A stretch of DNA of 64,000 nt from Isochrysis galbana (GCA_018136815.1 CM030945.1:1251394-1315393), one strand, 5' to 3'. Shown: positions 21,480 through 33,145, counted from the stretch's first letter. A program made the numbers and translations. Notes: a model not told the origin generated them from the letters alone.

Positions 21480-23119
21480 GGTAGGGGTGGCAGTTTAACG
21501 CGTCGCATCCTTCACACGCCCCCCTTTCCCGCCCGCCCTTCCCTCGTCCTCCCCCATCCCGTGAACACCTTCCCCGCTGCATTTGACAGGAGCGACTATC
21601 AGCTGTCATCCTACTCCCCCATTCGTGCCGGGGCTCTCTAAGTGCAGCGGTTCATGCTGTGTGGGCGGTGGCGCAGGCGAGTCGGGGGGATTTCTACTAG
21701 TGGGCTCTCACCGCCATCGGCCCGTCAGTGAAGCGGTTGGCAGCCGGCATTTCGGCGCTACGGCCCGCGACTGGCAGCTTCATCGTAGCCGAGAGGGAGA
21801 GGGGGAGAGGGGGAGAGGGGGGGGGGAGGGGGCGGGGGGGGGGGGGGGGGAGCTGGGAGTGAGTAGAGGATAGAGAGAGGCGGGGGCAATAGAGGCAGAG
21901 AGGGGAGAGCGGAGGGAGAGAGGGAGAGGGAGAGAAGGAGAGGGGTGGGGCGGCACGTCGGGGGCACGGAGACGCCGGCGGAGAGTGGGAAAAGGGGAGG
22001 GAGTGGGGGGGGGGGGGGGGACATTCTGCTGCTCGACAGCTCTATGAGTTAGACCCTGGAGTATACAGTAGATCCATACTACTACAATACTACAATATAC
22101 TTTATGTGCGCATAGAGTGAGACTTTACACACCAATAAGACTCTCGCAGAGAACAATCTCCGATAGCTATCCGGAGATCGGGAGGCGTTGGCTCCTGGGG
22201 GGTAACATATACAAACATCGATATATTGTTCTCTACCCCATCCAGAGTCTATTTGTCTGTGTACTCTCTCTCTCTATTGACAATAGTATTGATATTGATA
22301 CTACTATGCTGATATATTGTTCTCTACTGCTCTACACCCCGGCGTTCCTGAGTCTATAAGTCAAAGGGTTGTCGAGCAGTATAGAGCAGCATGTTGGCTA
22401 GCATCCCTAGCACGGGCGTTCAAACACGGTGAAAGCGGCCAATTTTCGGCCTCCTTTCTAGTACTAGTACTAGAAGCGTACTAGTAGCTAGTAGTAACAT
22501 GGAGAGTAAAACGTAAAAACAGGAAGTTGGAGCAGACGAAAACGTGTTCCGTGTTTCCTATCTAGGATATTAAGATATCGATGGTAGATGTTGATTATCC
22601 AGTTGATTTTGTACCAGTGGTAGCGACGAGCACTGTCAATAATTACGTGCAGGGGTGATCTGTTTTCGTGCCTTGCTTCTCACGGAGGGAGTACATAGTC
22701 TAACATGTGCGGCCCGAATCCGTGGCTATGGACGTGTTTACTCTCAGTGGTGGCCGTGTACGAGTGTAGACTGTGGCGAGTACTCTTCTGAAGAGAGAGA
22801 GTACATAATTGTCACATCCCTCGCCAGAGAGTGAAGTGAGCGCGCGCGGGGCGAGGAAGAGAATATACACAGAGTCTAGGCAGGTAGGAGTACTCCTAGT
22901 GTGTGGAGAGGAGAGGGAGAGGAGGAGAGAGCGCAAGGGGAGAGAGAGGATACAATAATACTTTATACGTAAAGTATCGGAGTCGACGAGGCGCGCTCCT
23001 CCCTCTCTCCCTCGCTGCCTGCCCCGCCTCCCCCCCCGCCCCACCCCACCCCCCTCTTCCCCCCCCTCCCCCCTCGCGCGCCCGCCCATTCTCCGTGCGC
23101 CGCAACTCCCTCCCGCCGC
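21480..23119. other. intergenic, no gene seen
   Basis: Purine-rich tracts at 21790-22020, then an AT-rich, less repetitive stretch (22030-22700) with several short dyads of TACTA/TAGTA type, then a CT-rich 5' region before the gene at 23120. Nothing coding was recognised beyond a possible first exon of the dihydrouridine synthase near 21540-21610. Confidence 0.4.
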
Positions 23120-24279
23120 ATGTCGAGCTCGCCCGCGGTGCGTAAGAAGCAGCGGCTCAGCACAGACAGCGAGAATGGCCCACATGCGGTCGACAGCCTC
23201 GACGAGAAGGACCTCACCGAGCTGCGGCTCTACCTGAGGCGCGAGGAGCGGGAGCTGCGCGCGCAGGCTAAATGCACGCTCAACCAGGAGCTCATTGAGC
23301 GCATCGAGGCGTGCAAAGCCCTCGTCGAGAAGACGGTCGCGCAGACCGGCTTTAGCGCCGCTCTCGAGGCGGGTGTTGTGGGCGAGGTGCGGAAGGAGCT
23401 CACGGCGTGTTACCGTCTAGGCGTGCGGCTCGAGTCCTGGCTGAACACATATCAACCTCCGCTGTCGGCGGGTGGCAACGTCGGCGTCTCCGCCGAGGTT
23501 CAGGAGGGAATATTCCAGAATGTGCACACCATGACGGTGGGCTCCGGAGACGCTCTTCACCGTATGCTGGCGTTTGAGAAGGAGCACGCGCAGATGCGGA
23601 CAAAGTGCACGGACGAGGCGGTGAGTAGCCGTCTGCCACCCACGCTCTGAGCACAGCGTCGTATGCGCCATCCGAGAGACATCAGGCATGGTCCGCTGCG
23701 CCGCGATAAAACCTCGTGACGCCATGGGCATCATCTCACAAAGCTTGCACGCATTCACCATTCAGGTTTGGCAACGATACAAAGCGGTACGTGCGCGACC
23801 ACCACTGCTGCAAGCAGCGTGACCGTCATACCACTGGAAGTCACTCATCAGGCACTATTTGCCGTCCTTCCCGGCCACATCGCTGCGTGTTGCGAGTGCG
23901 CATACGAAGGCTTTCGGTGCACTTCAACACAGATTTGCGGGCCAGATGGGTTTCTCGGATTCGTTGAGCACTTCACCCGTACGCTCATGGTCAATTACCT
24001 TGTTAACAGCGCCTCGAGGCACCGGCTCCTGCCGTGATGCAATCGGCCGCTGATCTCATCCGAATTCTTAACCTGCTGCTTTGCAGCCTGCTCTGTAGCC
24101 ACGCCCGCGTTGTGCCCCCCTTGCTGCAGGTGTTGGAGGACAATCAAATGCATGACCTGTGCAAGGCAGTGATGGAGATGCAGTCAGAACTAATGCTGAT
24201 CGGCAACTCCCTCCTCAACAATCTGGCACACTTACGCGCGGATCTCAAGGAGGAAAAGATGATCAGCACGATGTATTGA
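23120..24279 (+). CDS. helical nuclear-type protein with 21-nt microexon
   Basis: Exons 23120-23620, 23766-23786 and 24130-24279 join at phase 0 through GT-AG introns to give 223 residues. The N-terminus has a basic patch (AVRKKQRLS) like a nuclear signal. The rest is mostly helical: LDEKDLTELRLYLRREEREL, ELIERIEACKALVEKT, then after the microexon (VWQRYKA) VLEDNQMHDLCKAVMEMQSE and LLNNLAHLRADLKEEKM to the stop. The 7-residue microexon was inferred because it has correct splice sites on both sides and keeps the helix continuous. I do not recognise the family; a subunit of a chromatin or nuclear complex is only a guess. Confidence 0.65.
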
Positions 24280-25087
24280 GATGCAGCTGTGCCTCACTCG
24301 CAAACTCATGAGACGGCTTTGCCGAGGGCAAGTGATATTTTCATCACGATTAGAACGAGTGCCACGCGACGGGCGTGACAATCCAGAGCATGTTAAACTA
24401 AACATGACGCCATCGTGGATGCTCGGGCTTTGCTGAGAATCCCACTCTTGTGACGCATCTGGACGAGCTGAGCGTTGCGATCGACAAAACTCGAGTAGCA
24501 GCATTTTGCGCTCTTAGCTCGGCGGCGCAATGTGATCCCACCACCCAGCGCACATACATTGGCGTTTTATCATCAGACTGTTTCCCCCCTTGCACACTTC
24601 CACGGCAAGAACATGAAGTGCCGGCGCCGGCTGCTGGCGTCGTGCGCGCGATGCACCATGATGATATTGTGACGCGCTTCGCGCGGCATGTTGTCGTACT
24701 CTCAATCGACTGTGTTGATATGCTTCACTGCTGTGTTGTTAGTGAAGATGGAAAAGAGGACGCAAACGGAGATGCGTGTGAGATGTGACGCAACATTATA
24801 GCATCGCGCACTCACCTGCCTGAGCCTTTGTGCGTGCGATCTGGTTGCCGTTCTGCCACGATGTCTATGTTGTGTATATGCGTGCATGCATACGCGCGCG
24901 TGTCCCACGACCACACCATCACAACACGCGAGCATCAAAACCATTGCTCATTGCTGTTTCAGGTATGTATTAGCAAGTCCAAACACCAAACATCTTATCC
25001 CAAACCCACCGCTGCCTTTGACCGCTCTAAGCCGTGTGGGCCTATGCAGGGAAGCCTCGCTCAAGTCATGGGTCTAAAGAGAGCGCA
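24280..25087. other. intergenic, no gene seen
   Basis: Mixed-composition sequence without a recognised protein. An open frame at 24450-24788 lacks conserved features and is probably chance. Confidence 0.35.
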
Positions 25088-25726
25088 TTAAACACATGGA
25101 ATGAATGTCCAACCTACTTGTTCACAAATGTGTTTCCATATCTTATCCTGTATGACGAGCTTTTCACGGCTTTTCAGCAGAGAGAACAACATGCTGTGCT
25201 CCTCAAGATTGAGCAATCTCAGCATTTGGCGCAGGCAATACGAGTAGGACAAGAAGTTTTTTCGGTCAGGGCACACCTCTGCAATTGCTTTCTCAAATGG
25301 ACCCTGTACAATGTCGAACATATCTCGAAGTTCGACTTCGATCTCGCGTGATAGGGCGGGTGGTTTTTGTCCTTTCAGCTTGTACAGAAGAAAGGGTGTA
25401 CTGTCATAGTACTTACTCAGTTTGAGGCTCTTCAGTATGGCACGCAAACGCGTATGTGTCAGGTGATCGTAGGTCGTGATTCGATTCTTTTTGAGTTCAT
25501 TGACTAATTTTTCAATCACATCATCTGGGATTCCAGAGCTCTGTCTCGCCATGAACGCATTCATCCACTCCTGGAAATGATTGGATCGGCGGTAAGGACT
25601 TGATGCGATTGGGATTTCTTGGTCATGGGGTAAGTACCGATCCGAGGATGGTCCAATGAAATTCCAGCACGTACCGCAAGTAAGGCATGTGTACATGGGT
25701 ATGTGTATGTGTGCGGTTAGAGCCAT
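25088..25726 (-). CDS. VLTF3-like late transcription factor, endogenous viral gene
   Basis: The 212-codon frame carries the conserved body of the VLTF3 family, a late gene transcription factor of nucleocytoplasmic large DNA viruses. Visible blocks are YRRSNHFQEWMNAFMARQ, IPDDVIEKLVNELKKNRI, LRAILKSLKLSKYYDS, MFDIVQGPFEKA, RKNFLSYSYCLRQMLRLL and LLKSREKLVIQDKIWKHICE, ending GWTFIPCV. An N-terminal zinc ribbon is expected; only one cysteine cluster (YTCLTCGTC) remains, and the ATG lies 12 bp from the AT palindrome at 25738, so the 5' end looks cut off there. There are no internal stops and no intron. The gene is of the type found in algal giant viruses and related elements. Whether it is expressed is unknown. 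Confidence 0.88.
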   Translation of the reverse strand: MALTAHIHIPMYTCLTCGTCWNFIGPSSDRYLPHDQEIPIASSPYRRSNHFQEWMNAFMARQSSGIPDDVIEKLVNELKKNRITTYDHLTHTRLRAILKSLKLSKYYDSTPFLLYKLKGQKPPALSREIEVELRDMFDIVQGPFEKAIAEVCPDRKNFLSYSYCLRQMLRLLNLEEHSMLFSLLKSREKLVIQDKIWKHICEQVGWTFIPCV

Positions 25727-25737
25727 CTAATAATATC

Positions 25738-26105
25738 AACTAAGTTTATACTTGGTTGACCCATGGGGGGCACGAGCCCCCCCCCCCCCTTTCTCCACTC
25801 CTCCCCTGCCATGGGGGAGGAACCACCCATCCTCCTGGCATGCCTGATGGCTTGCCAGGGCAGGAGACGACTGCCCTACTGACCCACTCTCTCACTCACA
25901 GGCTCGCCCCATTCGCCCGTCCTGGCCAATCGCCAATCGTGGCCAGCCCATCGCTCCACCCCCCCTCCCCCCTGGTCGACAGGCAGACAGGTGCAGCGTG
26001 GAGCGTGGCACGAGCGTGGGGGCCCCAGAAGCCAGAGGCGCTCAGGAGCGCCAGCGAGGGAGAGGCAGGGGAGGCCAGGGCCTAGCGCCCTAGCCTCCTC
26101 TGCCC
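25738..26105 (+). repeat. palindrome-ATGGGG-hairpin unit, copy 2 (long form)
   Basis: The palindrome AACTAAGTTTATACTTGGTT (25738-25757) is followed by ATGGGGGG (ATG 25763) and the GC dyad, then about 340 bp that match 62851-62490 in inverted orientation, including CTCACTCACAGGCTCGCC-like, GTCGACAGGCAGACAGGTGC-like and GCGAGGGAGAGGCAGGGGAG blocks. LINE coding sequence begins just to its right. Confidence 0.8.
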
Positions 26106-26109
26106 CCTG

Positions 26110-26750
26110 AGGTACAACACGCCTCGAGCCTCCTCGATAAGGCAAAGCTGAACCCGGCACCCGAACGAAGCTAACCCGGCAAGACCAAGCGATAACAATA
26201 CGTGCGACACTGAGTGAGGCTGGCATCGAAGCCCCGCCGGAAATCAGGGTGTCCGACAACGAAACAGCACATCACTAGGATGAACAACATATGGATCCAC
26301 ACCAACACAAACTACCTAGGAGAACCGGCAGACCTTGCGGGAGTCGCAACCCCAGAGGAAACCCGACAATATCATCCCCCCGCTAGGTGGGAAAATGGAC
26401 TAAAAGGCCCGAAAGAAATACATATGGAATACCCGCTAGCGGACGAATACACAATCGGCGGCAAAGCGCACCTCGACCGCATCACAATCTCAGACTTAAC
26501 ACGAGAGCTGGAGAAAAACGCACCTAGCAACACGCCCCAACCGGCACGTGAGTCTTGGGCTCGAAAAATCAACCTAACCCATGAAGAGTGGAAGGCACGA
26601 AGCACGAAGCACGTGGCCAGCTTATTTATACACCCTACCTCTACTAAAGCACACAGACAAACACCTGCACTTCAAACACATCACCCACAGGCCCACAAGA
26701 GACTGGGCACGCGAAACCGCTTCGCCATAGCGACCACGAAAACATGCAGA
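26110..26750 (+). mobile_element. LINE remnant
   Basis: The open stretch includes IWIHTNTNYLGEPADLAGVA, EYPLADEYTIGGKAHLDRIT and ISDLTRELEKNA, which pair with the damaged YPLADEYT region of the LINE remnant near 2656. A downstream part reads HTDKHLHFKHITHRPTRDWA in a shifted frame. No reverse transcriptase core is present, so the copy is 5'-truncated. Confidence 0.6.
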
Positions 26751-27030
26751 TTATTGTCGCATTCGCGATCGACCTCGTTCGCGCCCTTCGACCTTACTCG
26801 TTCGCCGTTCTGCTCGTTACTCGTTACTCGTAACTCGTTACTCGCTCCTTACCTGGTTGCGCCTCCTTGTAGCCTGTGTATTCCGATTCCCCGGCCTGGT
26901 CCTTTTGCTTTGCGATCGCCTGGGTCCCTCCTTGCCCTCGTTCTCCCCCGCGCTCGCCCTCGTTCTCGTCGCAGGTGTTCGCCGTCGCGGGGCTTTTTCC
27001 CAGGATATAACAGTTATATAACATTATTTA

Positions 27031-27067
<37 letters not shown>

Positions 27068-27488
27068 GAGGATTCTCGCCCCCGGTGAGTTCCTGTTCTT
27101 TCCCCCCAGGTCAATTTCAATTATTCATCTAGGTGTGACGCATCGGACTTGATCATTGATCAGGGGGACTGGCATCCTGCACGAATCCTACGACCACATT
27201 CGACGTGATCACTGATCGGTGCTCCCCGTGTACCCCTCCTGAGAGCTATCTATTCATCTCCCGTGGGTTCAACTGCAAACAACCGGCTGCGATTTAGCAT
27301 GCATACCTAGCTAGCCCTCTGTCGTTGCCGCGCCACCAAAGGCTAACGACGCAACACAACTCTTATCACACGATGCTGCCATAGTCTCTATACACTACTG
27401 CATTACTACACACGCTAGAGGCTGCTGCTCGCAAGTGCATTACGATAGACGTGACGTTGCTGAGAGTGGTAAGAGTGGGGAAACAAAC
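26751..27488. other. intergenic with (ATT)n microsatellite
   Basis: TTACTCGTTACTCG repeats at about 26800-26845, then CAGGATATAAC and an (ATT)n run at about 27028-27066, which may be the tail of a retroelement. GATCATTGATCAG and GATCACTGATC near 27150-27220 are short dyads. No gene is seen. Confidence 0.5.
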
Positions 27489-28412
27489 TTATGGATATCG
27501 CGAGCCACATTTGTTTGCCGCACCTAACAAAGCTTCAACTCGCCGTTTCTCTTCCACCTCACGCTTCATTCGGGCCTCGCGAAGCGCCGCAAGTTGTTCT
27601 CCCTGGGACGTTATATTTGAGAAATTCTCGCGCCGAGAAGTCCTGCTGGTTCTTCCGCGCTCACATTCACTTTCTGCAGCTGTGTTCCTGTGCTCATCCT
27701 GCCTTCGTCTTTTATGCGAATGATCCTTCCCTTCGTGCACATCACGATGTCTCCGCCCATGCTTACCTGAATGGCTGCGATGGCCATGTGCGTCATCTGG
27801 TAATGCATGTTGAGCCACTTTCACGCAAGCTGAAGATTCGATTGCTCGTCCCGTCAATGAGATGGGTGGCGCCTGCAGCAAGTGCGATGATTCCTCTGCA
27901 GATGAAGCACTAGCCTTCAAGCGTGATGTCTGAAGCGAACGAGTTGGCATGAGAGCTGAAGTCCCTTGTGTACCGAACCCTTCCTGGCCGCGTTCCGGCG
28001 GAACAGGTCGCGCATACCACGGTCGGCGCTCTTTGGATGATCGGCCAAGTTCAAGGTCAGGCATGACTCGAGCCACTGCTCGCGCTTCTGATCGCCGCGC
28101 CTCGGCCACTGCCTCGGCATTGCATGCAGCGCGCTCCTCCTTCTCAAACAGGTTAAAGCGGCGCAGGACTCCGGTGCTCACGTGCGCATCAAGCATGGTT
28201 GTCGAGCTACTTCCTTCTTCCAATCTCGCTTCCGCACGCTGCCGAAGCAGCTGCAGGCTGGCGGCCGTGGCGCTGGTGCGTACCTCGCGTTCGGCTTCCT
28301 CCGCCGCCACTGCTGCCGCCGCCTCGTCCTGCTCGACCCGACGGCGATTGGAGCGGTTGTACACGTTCCATGACTTCTGGGGCAGGATGTTTAATCCACC
28401 ATGCCCGCCCAT
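27489..28412 (-). CDS. LENG1: LENG1-like CIR_N-domain protein
   Basis: One uninterrupted frame of 307 residues starts MGGHGGLNILPQKSWNVYNR, followed by SNRRRVEQDEAAAAVAAEEA. This is the CIR N-terminal (CIR_N) motif typical of LENG1 and relatives, proteins linked to the spliceosome by family knowledge. The middle is of mixed composition with a conserved-looking HVSTGVLRRFNLFEKEER; the C-terminal half is rich in H, R, K and S (GHRSHSGKHGRRHRDVHEGK) and ends in a basic helix (LAALREARMKREVEEKRRVE). Predicted nuclear. The start is firm because the motif begins at the first ATG. Confidence 0.82.
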   Translation of the reverse strand: MGGHGGLNILPQKSWNVYNRSNRRRVEQDEAAAAVAAEEAEREVRTSATAASLQLLRQRAEARLEEGSSSTTMLDAHVSTGVLRRFNLFEKEERAACNAEAVAEARRSEARAVARVMPDLELGRSSKERRPWYARPVPPERGQEGFGTQGTSALMPTRSLQTSRLKASASSAEESSHLLQAPPISLTGRAIESSACVKVAQHALPDDAHGHRSHSGKHGRRHRDVHEGKDHSHKRRRQDEHRNTAAESECERGRTSRTSRRENFSNITSQGEQLAALREARMKREVEEKRRVEALLGAANKCGSRYP

Positions 28413-29263
28413 CAGAGCCGAAAAGAGGCGGACAAAGACGGGGAGAGACAGAGAGGGGGGGAATGACGCGGAGAGGCAGAGGCGCCCCGCCGGGAGGGAG
28501 AGAAAGGCAAGAGTTCATAAGTAGAGTAAAGATGTTTACTTATAGAGCGATAAACAACATAACTCTTAAAATTGGCTATCGCTATCATTCGGGCTGCAGG
28601 GTGGCGGGCAGCGGTGCGAGTGTCGCTGCAGTCTCTCCCCCGCCAGTGGGGTTGGCTAGGATATAACATTAGTAATTTATTAATTTATTTGACCCGAAGG
28701 AGCCAGGTCGCCTGTCGCTGTCGCATTCGCGAATCGACACTTGTTAGGCTTCTCTTCGTCGTTCGGCATTTATCGTTATAATTCTCTGCTTTCTCTCGTT
28801 CTCGGTCAAAAGCTTCGCTTGGATGCATGGGATCGTGGGTTGTGGAGCGCCCTCTCTCTTTCTCTCGAAAGAGAAGGGAAGTTTCCCCACATTTCTTCCT
28901 CCCAGGCGCCTCGCAAATAGGTTTAATTTGCTATCTTCCCGACGCTTCTTTATCTACTTCAGTGATTGCAATTAGGTTTAATTTGCAATCTCTTCGCATC
29001 TCCCCCTTAGGCACACCGCATCTCTCTCGTCTTATTCGGTAAGTCTCTTGGAATCCTGTGCGGCAGGATTGCCCCTCGTTTCCGTTATGGTGCGATTCCC
29101 CTTCCAGACGGGATCGCCGACAGATCGCCTTCTGATCGTCGTCCGTCGTCGTCTGGCCGGAGTGTTTGGGTTTGATTTCAGTCGAGTTATGTGAGAAAGT
29201 CGTGGGGCGAGAGTCGGAGTGTTTTCCTGGGTGTCTTTGTCCGTCGTTGAGCCCGGAACGGGC
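28413..29263. other. intergenic, no gene seen
   Basis: GGTTGGCTAGGATATAAC at 28655 followed by AT-rich repeats resembles 9486-9530. AATTAGGTTTAATTTGC-type text occurs twice (about 28918 and 28970), a short direct repeat. No protein is recognised. Confidence 0.4.
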
Positions 29264-29788
29264 TCATCGGGAGAACTGGGAGGGCAAATGACGGGCATGT
29301 GAAATGGACGGGAAAGTGGCACGGAACGCGAATCGGAGGGACGGAGGACGTAGGAAAGGGCGCGGCGAGCAGATACCGCTTGACGGCATCACCATTGCCT
29401 GTCCGCCGCGGAACTGCATCTGGAATGCGCAGACGCGGCATTCCAGGTTGGCCACCATGCCGTAGCTACCCCAAACACGTGAGAGGGTGCCCGGCTCCAG
29501 GCACTCGCCCGCCGTGCAAGAGGGGCAAGGGAAGCTGCACTGCACCCAAGCCATGAGGCACTCGGAGTGCACTACGTACGTAGGCTCGATCCTCAGCACG
29601 CCGAGGAGGGTCTGGGTCTGGGGGGGAGGCTCGGGGGGGAGGGGGGGGAGGCACAGGACACGCTTAGTTGCCTTCCTCAGGCCCCCCCCCCCCCGCCCGG
29701 AGAGCCGAAGTCTACAGGCGGTGGCTGACTCCTCCTGCGATCCCCCCGGCTGAGAACAGGCTTGGGGGAGAGGGCATTCCAAACCCAT
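29264..29788 (-). CDS. hypothetical protein with RING-like cysteine cluster
   Basis: The minus-strand frame has VVHSECLMAWVQCSFPCPSC, then TAGECLEPGTLSRVWGSYGM and ECRVCAFQMQFRGGQ. The H-x2-C and C-x2-C spacing is like half of a RING or similar zinc finger. Flanking parts are P/G/R-rich and doubtful. It could be one exon of a zinc-binding protein or transposon debris; no start is supported. Confidence 0.25.
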   Translation of the reverse strand: MGLECPLPQACSQPGGSQEESATACRLRLSGRGGGGLRKATKRVLCLPPLPPEPPPQTQTLLGVLRIEPTYVVHSECLMAWVQCSFPCPSCTAGECLEPGTLSRVWGSYGMVANLECRVCAFQMQFRGGQAMVMPSSGICSPRPFLRPPSLRFAFRATFPSISHARHLPSQFSR

Positions 29789-30318
29789 CTGGCAGCGCGC
29801 CGCACCACTCCCTCGCTTTGCACGCTGCTACCTTCTTCCGAGGTGCTGTCCTCCCCGGAAGTACTGCCGCCGGCCGCCGGCCTACTGCCTCTCCACAGCT
29901 GGGGACAGTAGGGAGGGTGTCTCCGCCGCCTCTGCCAGGCTGCCATGGCCCTCTGGCTGTCCATCCCCTTCTGCGATGGGCCCCTCCCTCCAGACACCCT
30001 CTGCGCTCATTGCCACGGTCCCGCGAAGCGGAGGAGAAATTTTATACCGGAGGGTGGGCCCGCTCATCCGCGGACCACCTTCAGTGCGCCTCCTTGTACC
30101 CTCTCTTTCGCGTCGTGGATTCACTGACTCTCACACTTTCACACCTTGTTCCTTTCAAGTGGTCTTCATCATATGAATACCTGCATCACTCCTACTTCTT
30201 TGTACTCGGAGTACCTCTAATAAAACCTGTCCTGTATTATAGAGAAGGTATCTACTACCTCTTAGTGCTTCTCGTCTCTCTTCCTCTCTCTCTCTTTCTG
30301 GAGACGGGCGGCAGGAGG

Positions 30319-32960
30319 ATGGCGTCCTCCTCGGCGAGAGGCCCCGCCGCCGCTCTGCCGCTCTTCTCAGTGGATGCGTCGGAACGGCGCGGTCTGCTGG
30401 CGGCGGAGCGGCGCGAGCAGGCTCAGGCGCGCGCGCACGAAGCCCTCACCCTCGAGCTCGACCGGCTCCACCGAATGTTTGAGTCTGCGAGCGAAGGCGT
30501 CGCGAGAGTTGCGAGCGGCCGCACCAAGGCTCTGCAGGCGAGGCGCGCGCAGTCGCAAATAGCGAGCAGCGAGCCCTCATCGATCGATCCGCTCCTCACT
30601 ACCTCGGTCGAGACGAGTAACTTCCTGCATCCCAGGGGCATTGAGGCCAGAAGGATCAGAGCGGGAAACACGCTCATCGATGGGATAGACGGAGGGTATG
30701 CACCGCCTACATGGACCGAGATCTTCCCCGCCTTCCTACTCAGCAAGAGAGCGATGGAGTATTTGGACAAAAATCAAGAACACTATGTCTTCTGGAACAC
30801 ACGCAGCCTGTACCATTGGGCCATGGGTCTCACGGTGAGCCGCACGATGACAGACTTGGCCATCAACACAGTCTCGGGATTCAACGGTGACACTGAGGCC
30901 CTCCCATTCGACGCGGTGTGGGACAAGGAGAATCAAATGCCCGCGCCCACCGTCGCCGACGCCAGCAATGCCCCGCTCCCTACCTGGGTGCCCACCCTCA
31001 ACAATCCACGCTCGGACATTCTGATGCCTTGGCTGGGCTGTCGGTGCTCTTGGCCAACAAGCCAGCTTTGTTGGTGGAATTGCATGGCGTGTGGCTGCTA
31101 TCAATTCGTTGCGCTGACGTGGGTCACTCTCACGATCATCTTCGAGTCCGTCCTTCTCGATGCCATCCTGATGCAGGATTACGTTGCTCAGGCGAGGGAC
31201 CGCCCTTTCACACGCTCACATGATGCACCTGTCGCTATCTGCGTACTTCCTACTCGTGCTTGAATGTGTGTGTGGAGGGGGGGGGGGGGGCGGACAACCA
31301 CGCCCATTCCGCGCGGTGCGTTCGCCATGTGCTGGCCGTGTTCGCTGTGTCCTTGCTTTTGCGCCTTGCAGCCCTGCGCCGTACAATCCCACCCGCCGCC
31401 GTTAAATCGCAGGTTCCCAACCGTGTTACTCCTTGGGCCAGCTATCTTACATCCAATCAGCCAATGGCAGTCAAGATCGCTACAGTTTTCATATACCTGA
31501 TTCTCCCACTGTTTGTCGTCGGCTTCATCTGGGGCGCTGGCGGCGCCTTCGGGATCATCGAGAGGCAGGGCAATATCTTCTCTTATTACCCTTCTCTCTA
31601 CCAAAACCGCATCCTCTTGCGTTCGCTTGCTGCGAGGAAAGAATCCAACACTTACGCATATTGCACAACGGTCTACTGGGCGGTATGCACTGCTCGTGAA
31701 GCGCATCCTACCCATGCGCTCAACAAATCATGCCGCACTGTTTTGTTGGTGTTGGCCACACCCGCAATTCTCTGTAGGGCGCAAGGGCAATTGCGCCTCT
31801 CAAAGGCGCAGGAGATTTCTAGCAACATCAGTTGCAGCAACATCCGGCGCTCTTGCGCTTGCCTTCCCCGATGCTTGGCATCACACTGCACACTCTCGGC
31901 CGATGCGTTGCACCCCTCTTCCGCAGATACTAATCGAAATCGAGACGGTCATCATTCCGGGATATCTCCCTTTCGTTGCGCCAAACATCATCATGGCGTA
32001 CTATGATGGAAATCTTTACCTCATCTCTAAGATGTATGTGGTGTGGGCGATTCTCATCGCATTTAGGGTGCGCTGCAGCTCAATTCAGCATTGCCATGCC
32101 TTGGCATCAGTTGGCTGTGTTGACGATGCCTGTGAAGCAAGACCTAGCGTGCGCTCTCTGAAGAGTTTGTGCATCGCCGCACGATCTCAGCAATTAGCGC
32201 TCTGGTTTCTTCAATTTCTTCTTTGCTTCCAGCCTGAACACGTCGACGCCACAACGGACTTTGTGGCCGGCAAGCGGGCGGTCCGCGAGTGGTACGTGAT
32301 GCAGTACGTGTACCTGTGGACAATGCTTGTAGTGATGCTCTTGATCACCATCCTGTGTAAGTGGAGACTCTCCTTGCTTTACTTATGGCTCGTACCGGCC
32401 ACCGTGGTTGTTTATGCCGTGGCTGTACACACGATCCCGTATTGGATGAACGGCATCTCTGTGTGCCCTCCGCACACTGGTGCTGCCGTTGAGATGGCGG
32501 GCATTGCTACGGTGATCTTATATCTCATCTGTTTCATGATCGCACGAGCCTGCTTCCTGTGCGTGCTGGCCCTCAGCCCAGCAAGTGCGCCATCTGTGAA
32601 AAGTGGACATGTTGCCAAGGCACACGCGTGTGAGCAAGTTGCTGTGGCGTGATCTGCGGGTCATCCAATGCCTCGCGTGCTCGTCTCGTTCTTACACTTG
32701 CCCCCCTTGCCCTTTTCCGCAGGTTTCCATGCCTTTGTGCTCCTGAGATCCCTGGATGGCTCTTCTTTCCTCCCGATAACCCACCGCCCAATCCCTTGCA
32801 AGGGGACATTGATCTCGGCGCGAACATTATTTTCTTGCGGAAATTGCTAAATGGCTTCCCAAATTTGGGAGAGAACTGTGTGTGGACAGTTCCGGACAAG
32901 CCCACTATCAGCAACATCGAGTGGCTTGGGCCTGATGTCGAGCTCCAGCTTTCGTCGTAG
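30319..32960 (+). CDS. multi-pass membrane protein, unknown family
   Basis: Five exons can be joined: 30319-31191, 31413-31682, 31927-32067, 32233-32558 and 32723-32960, giving about 615 residues. Intron 1 would be GC-AG, the others GT-AG. The N-terminal third is a soluble helical region (LDRLHRMFESASEGVARV). Hydrophobic helices follow: FVALTWVTLTIIFESVLLDA, IATVFIYLILPLFVVGFIWG, YVVWAILIAF, YLWTMLVVMLLITILC, LYLWLVPATVVVYAVAV and IATVILYLICFMIARACF. The C-terminal segment (GDIDLGANIIFLRKLLNGF to DVELQLSS) is soluble. Each splice keeps a hydrophobic or conserved-looking frame, but exon limits in the middle are inferred. No family was recognised. Confidence 0.6.
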
Positions 32961-33145
32961 GGCTCGTTCGCTCGTTTGTCATCAGTATATTACCATAGGA
33001 TCGTTAGGTTAGGCCTTTATCGTTCTACAATGATGTGTCAGGCAGCTAGGCATCGTGGCATTCAATGCCGCCTATTGCGCACGCTAAGCTCAGCGCATGC
33101 GATCCTTACTTGGGTATGGGGCAATGTCTACTAACCGGTGTGGGC

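Noticed and set aside
24450-24788. 112-codon frame
   Set aside because: No conserved features, no splice support, ordinary chance length.
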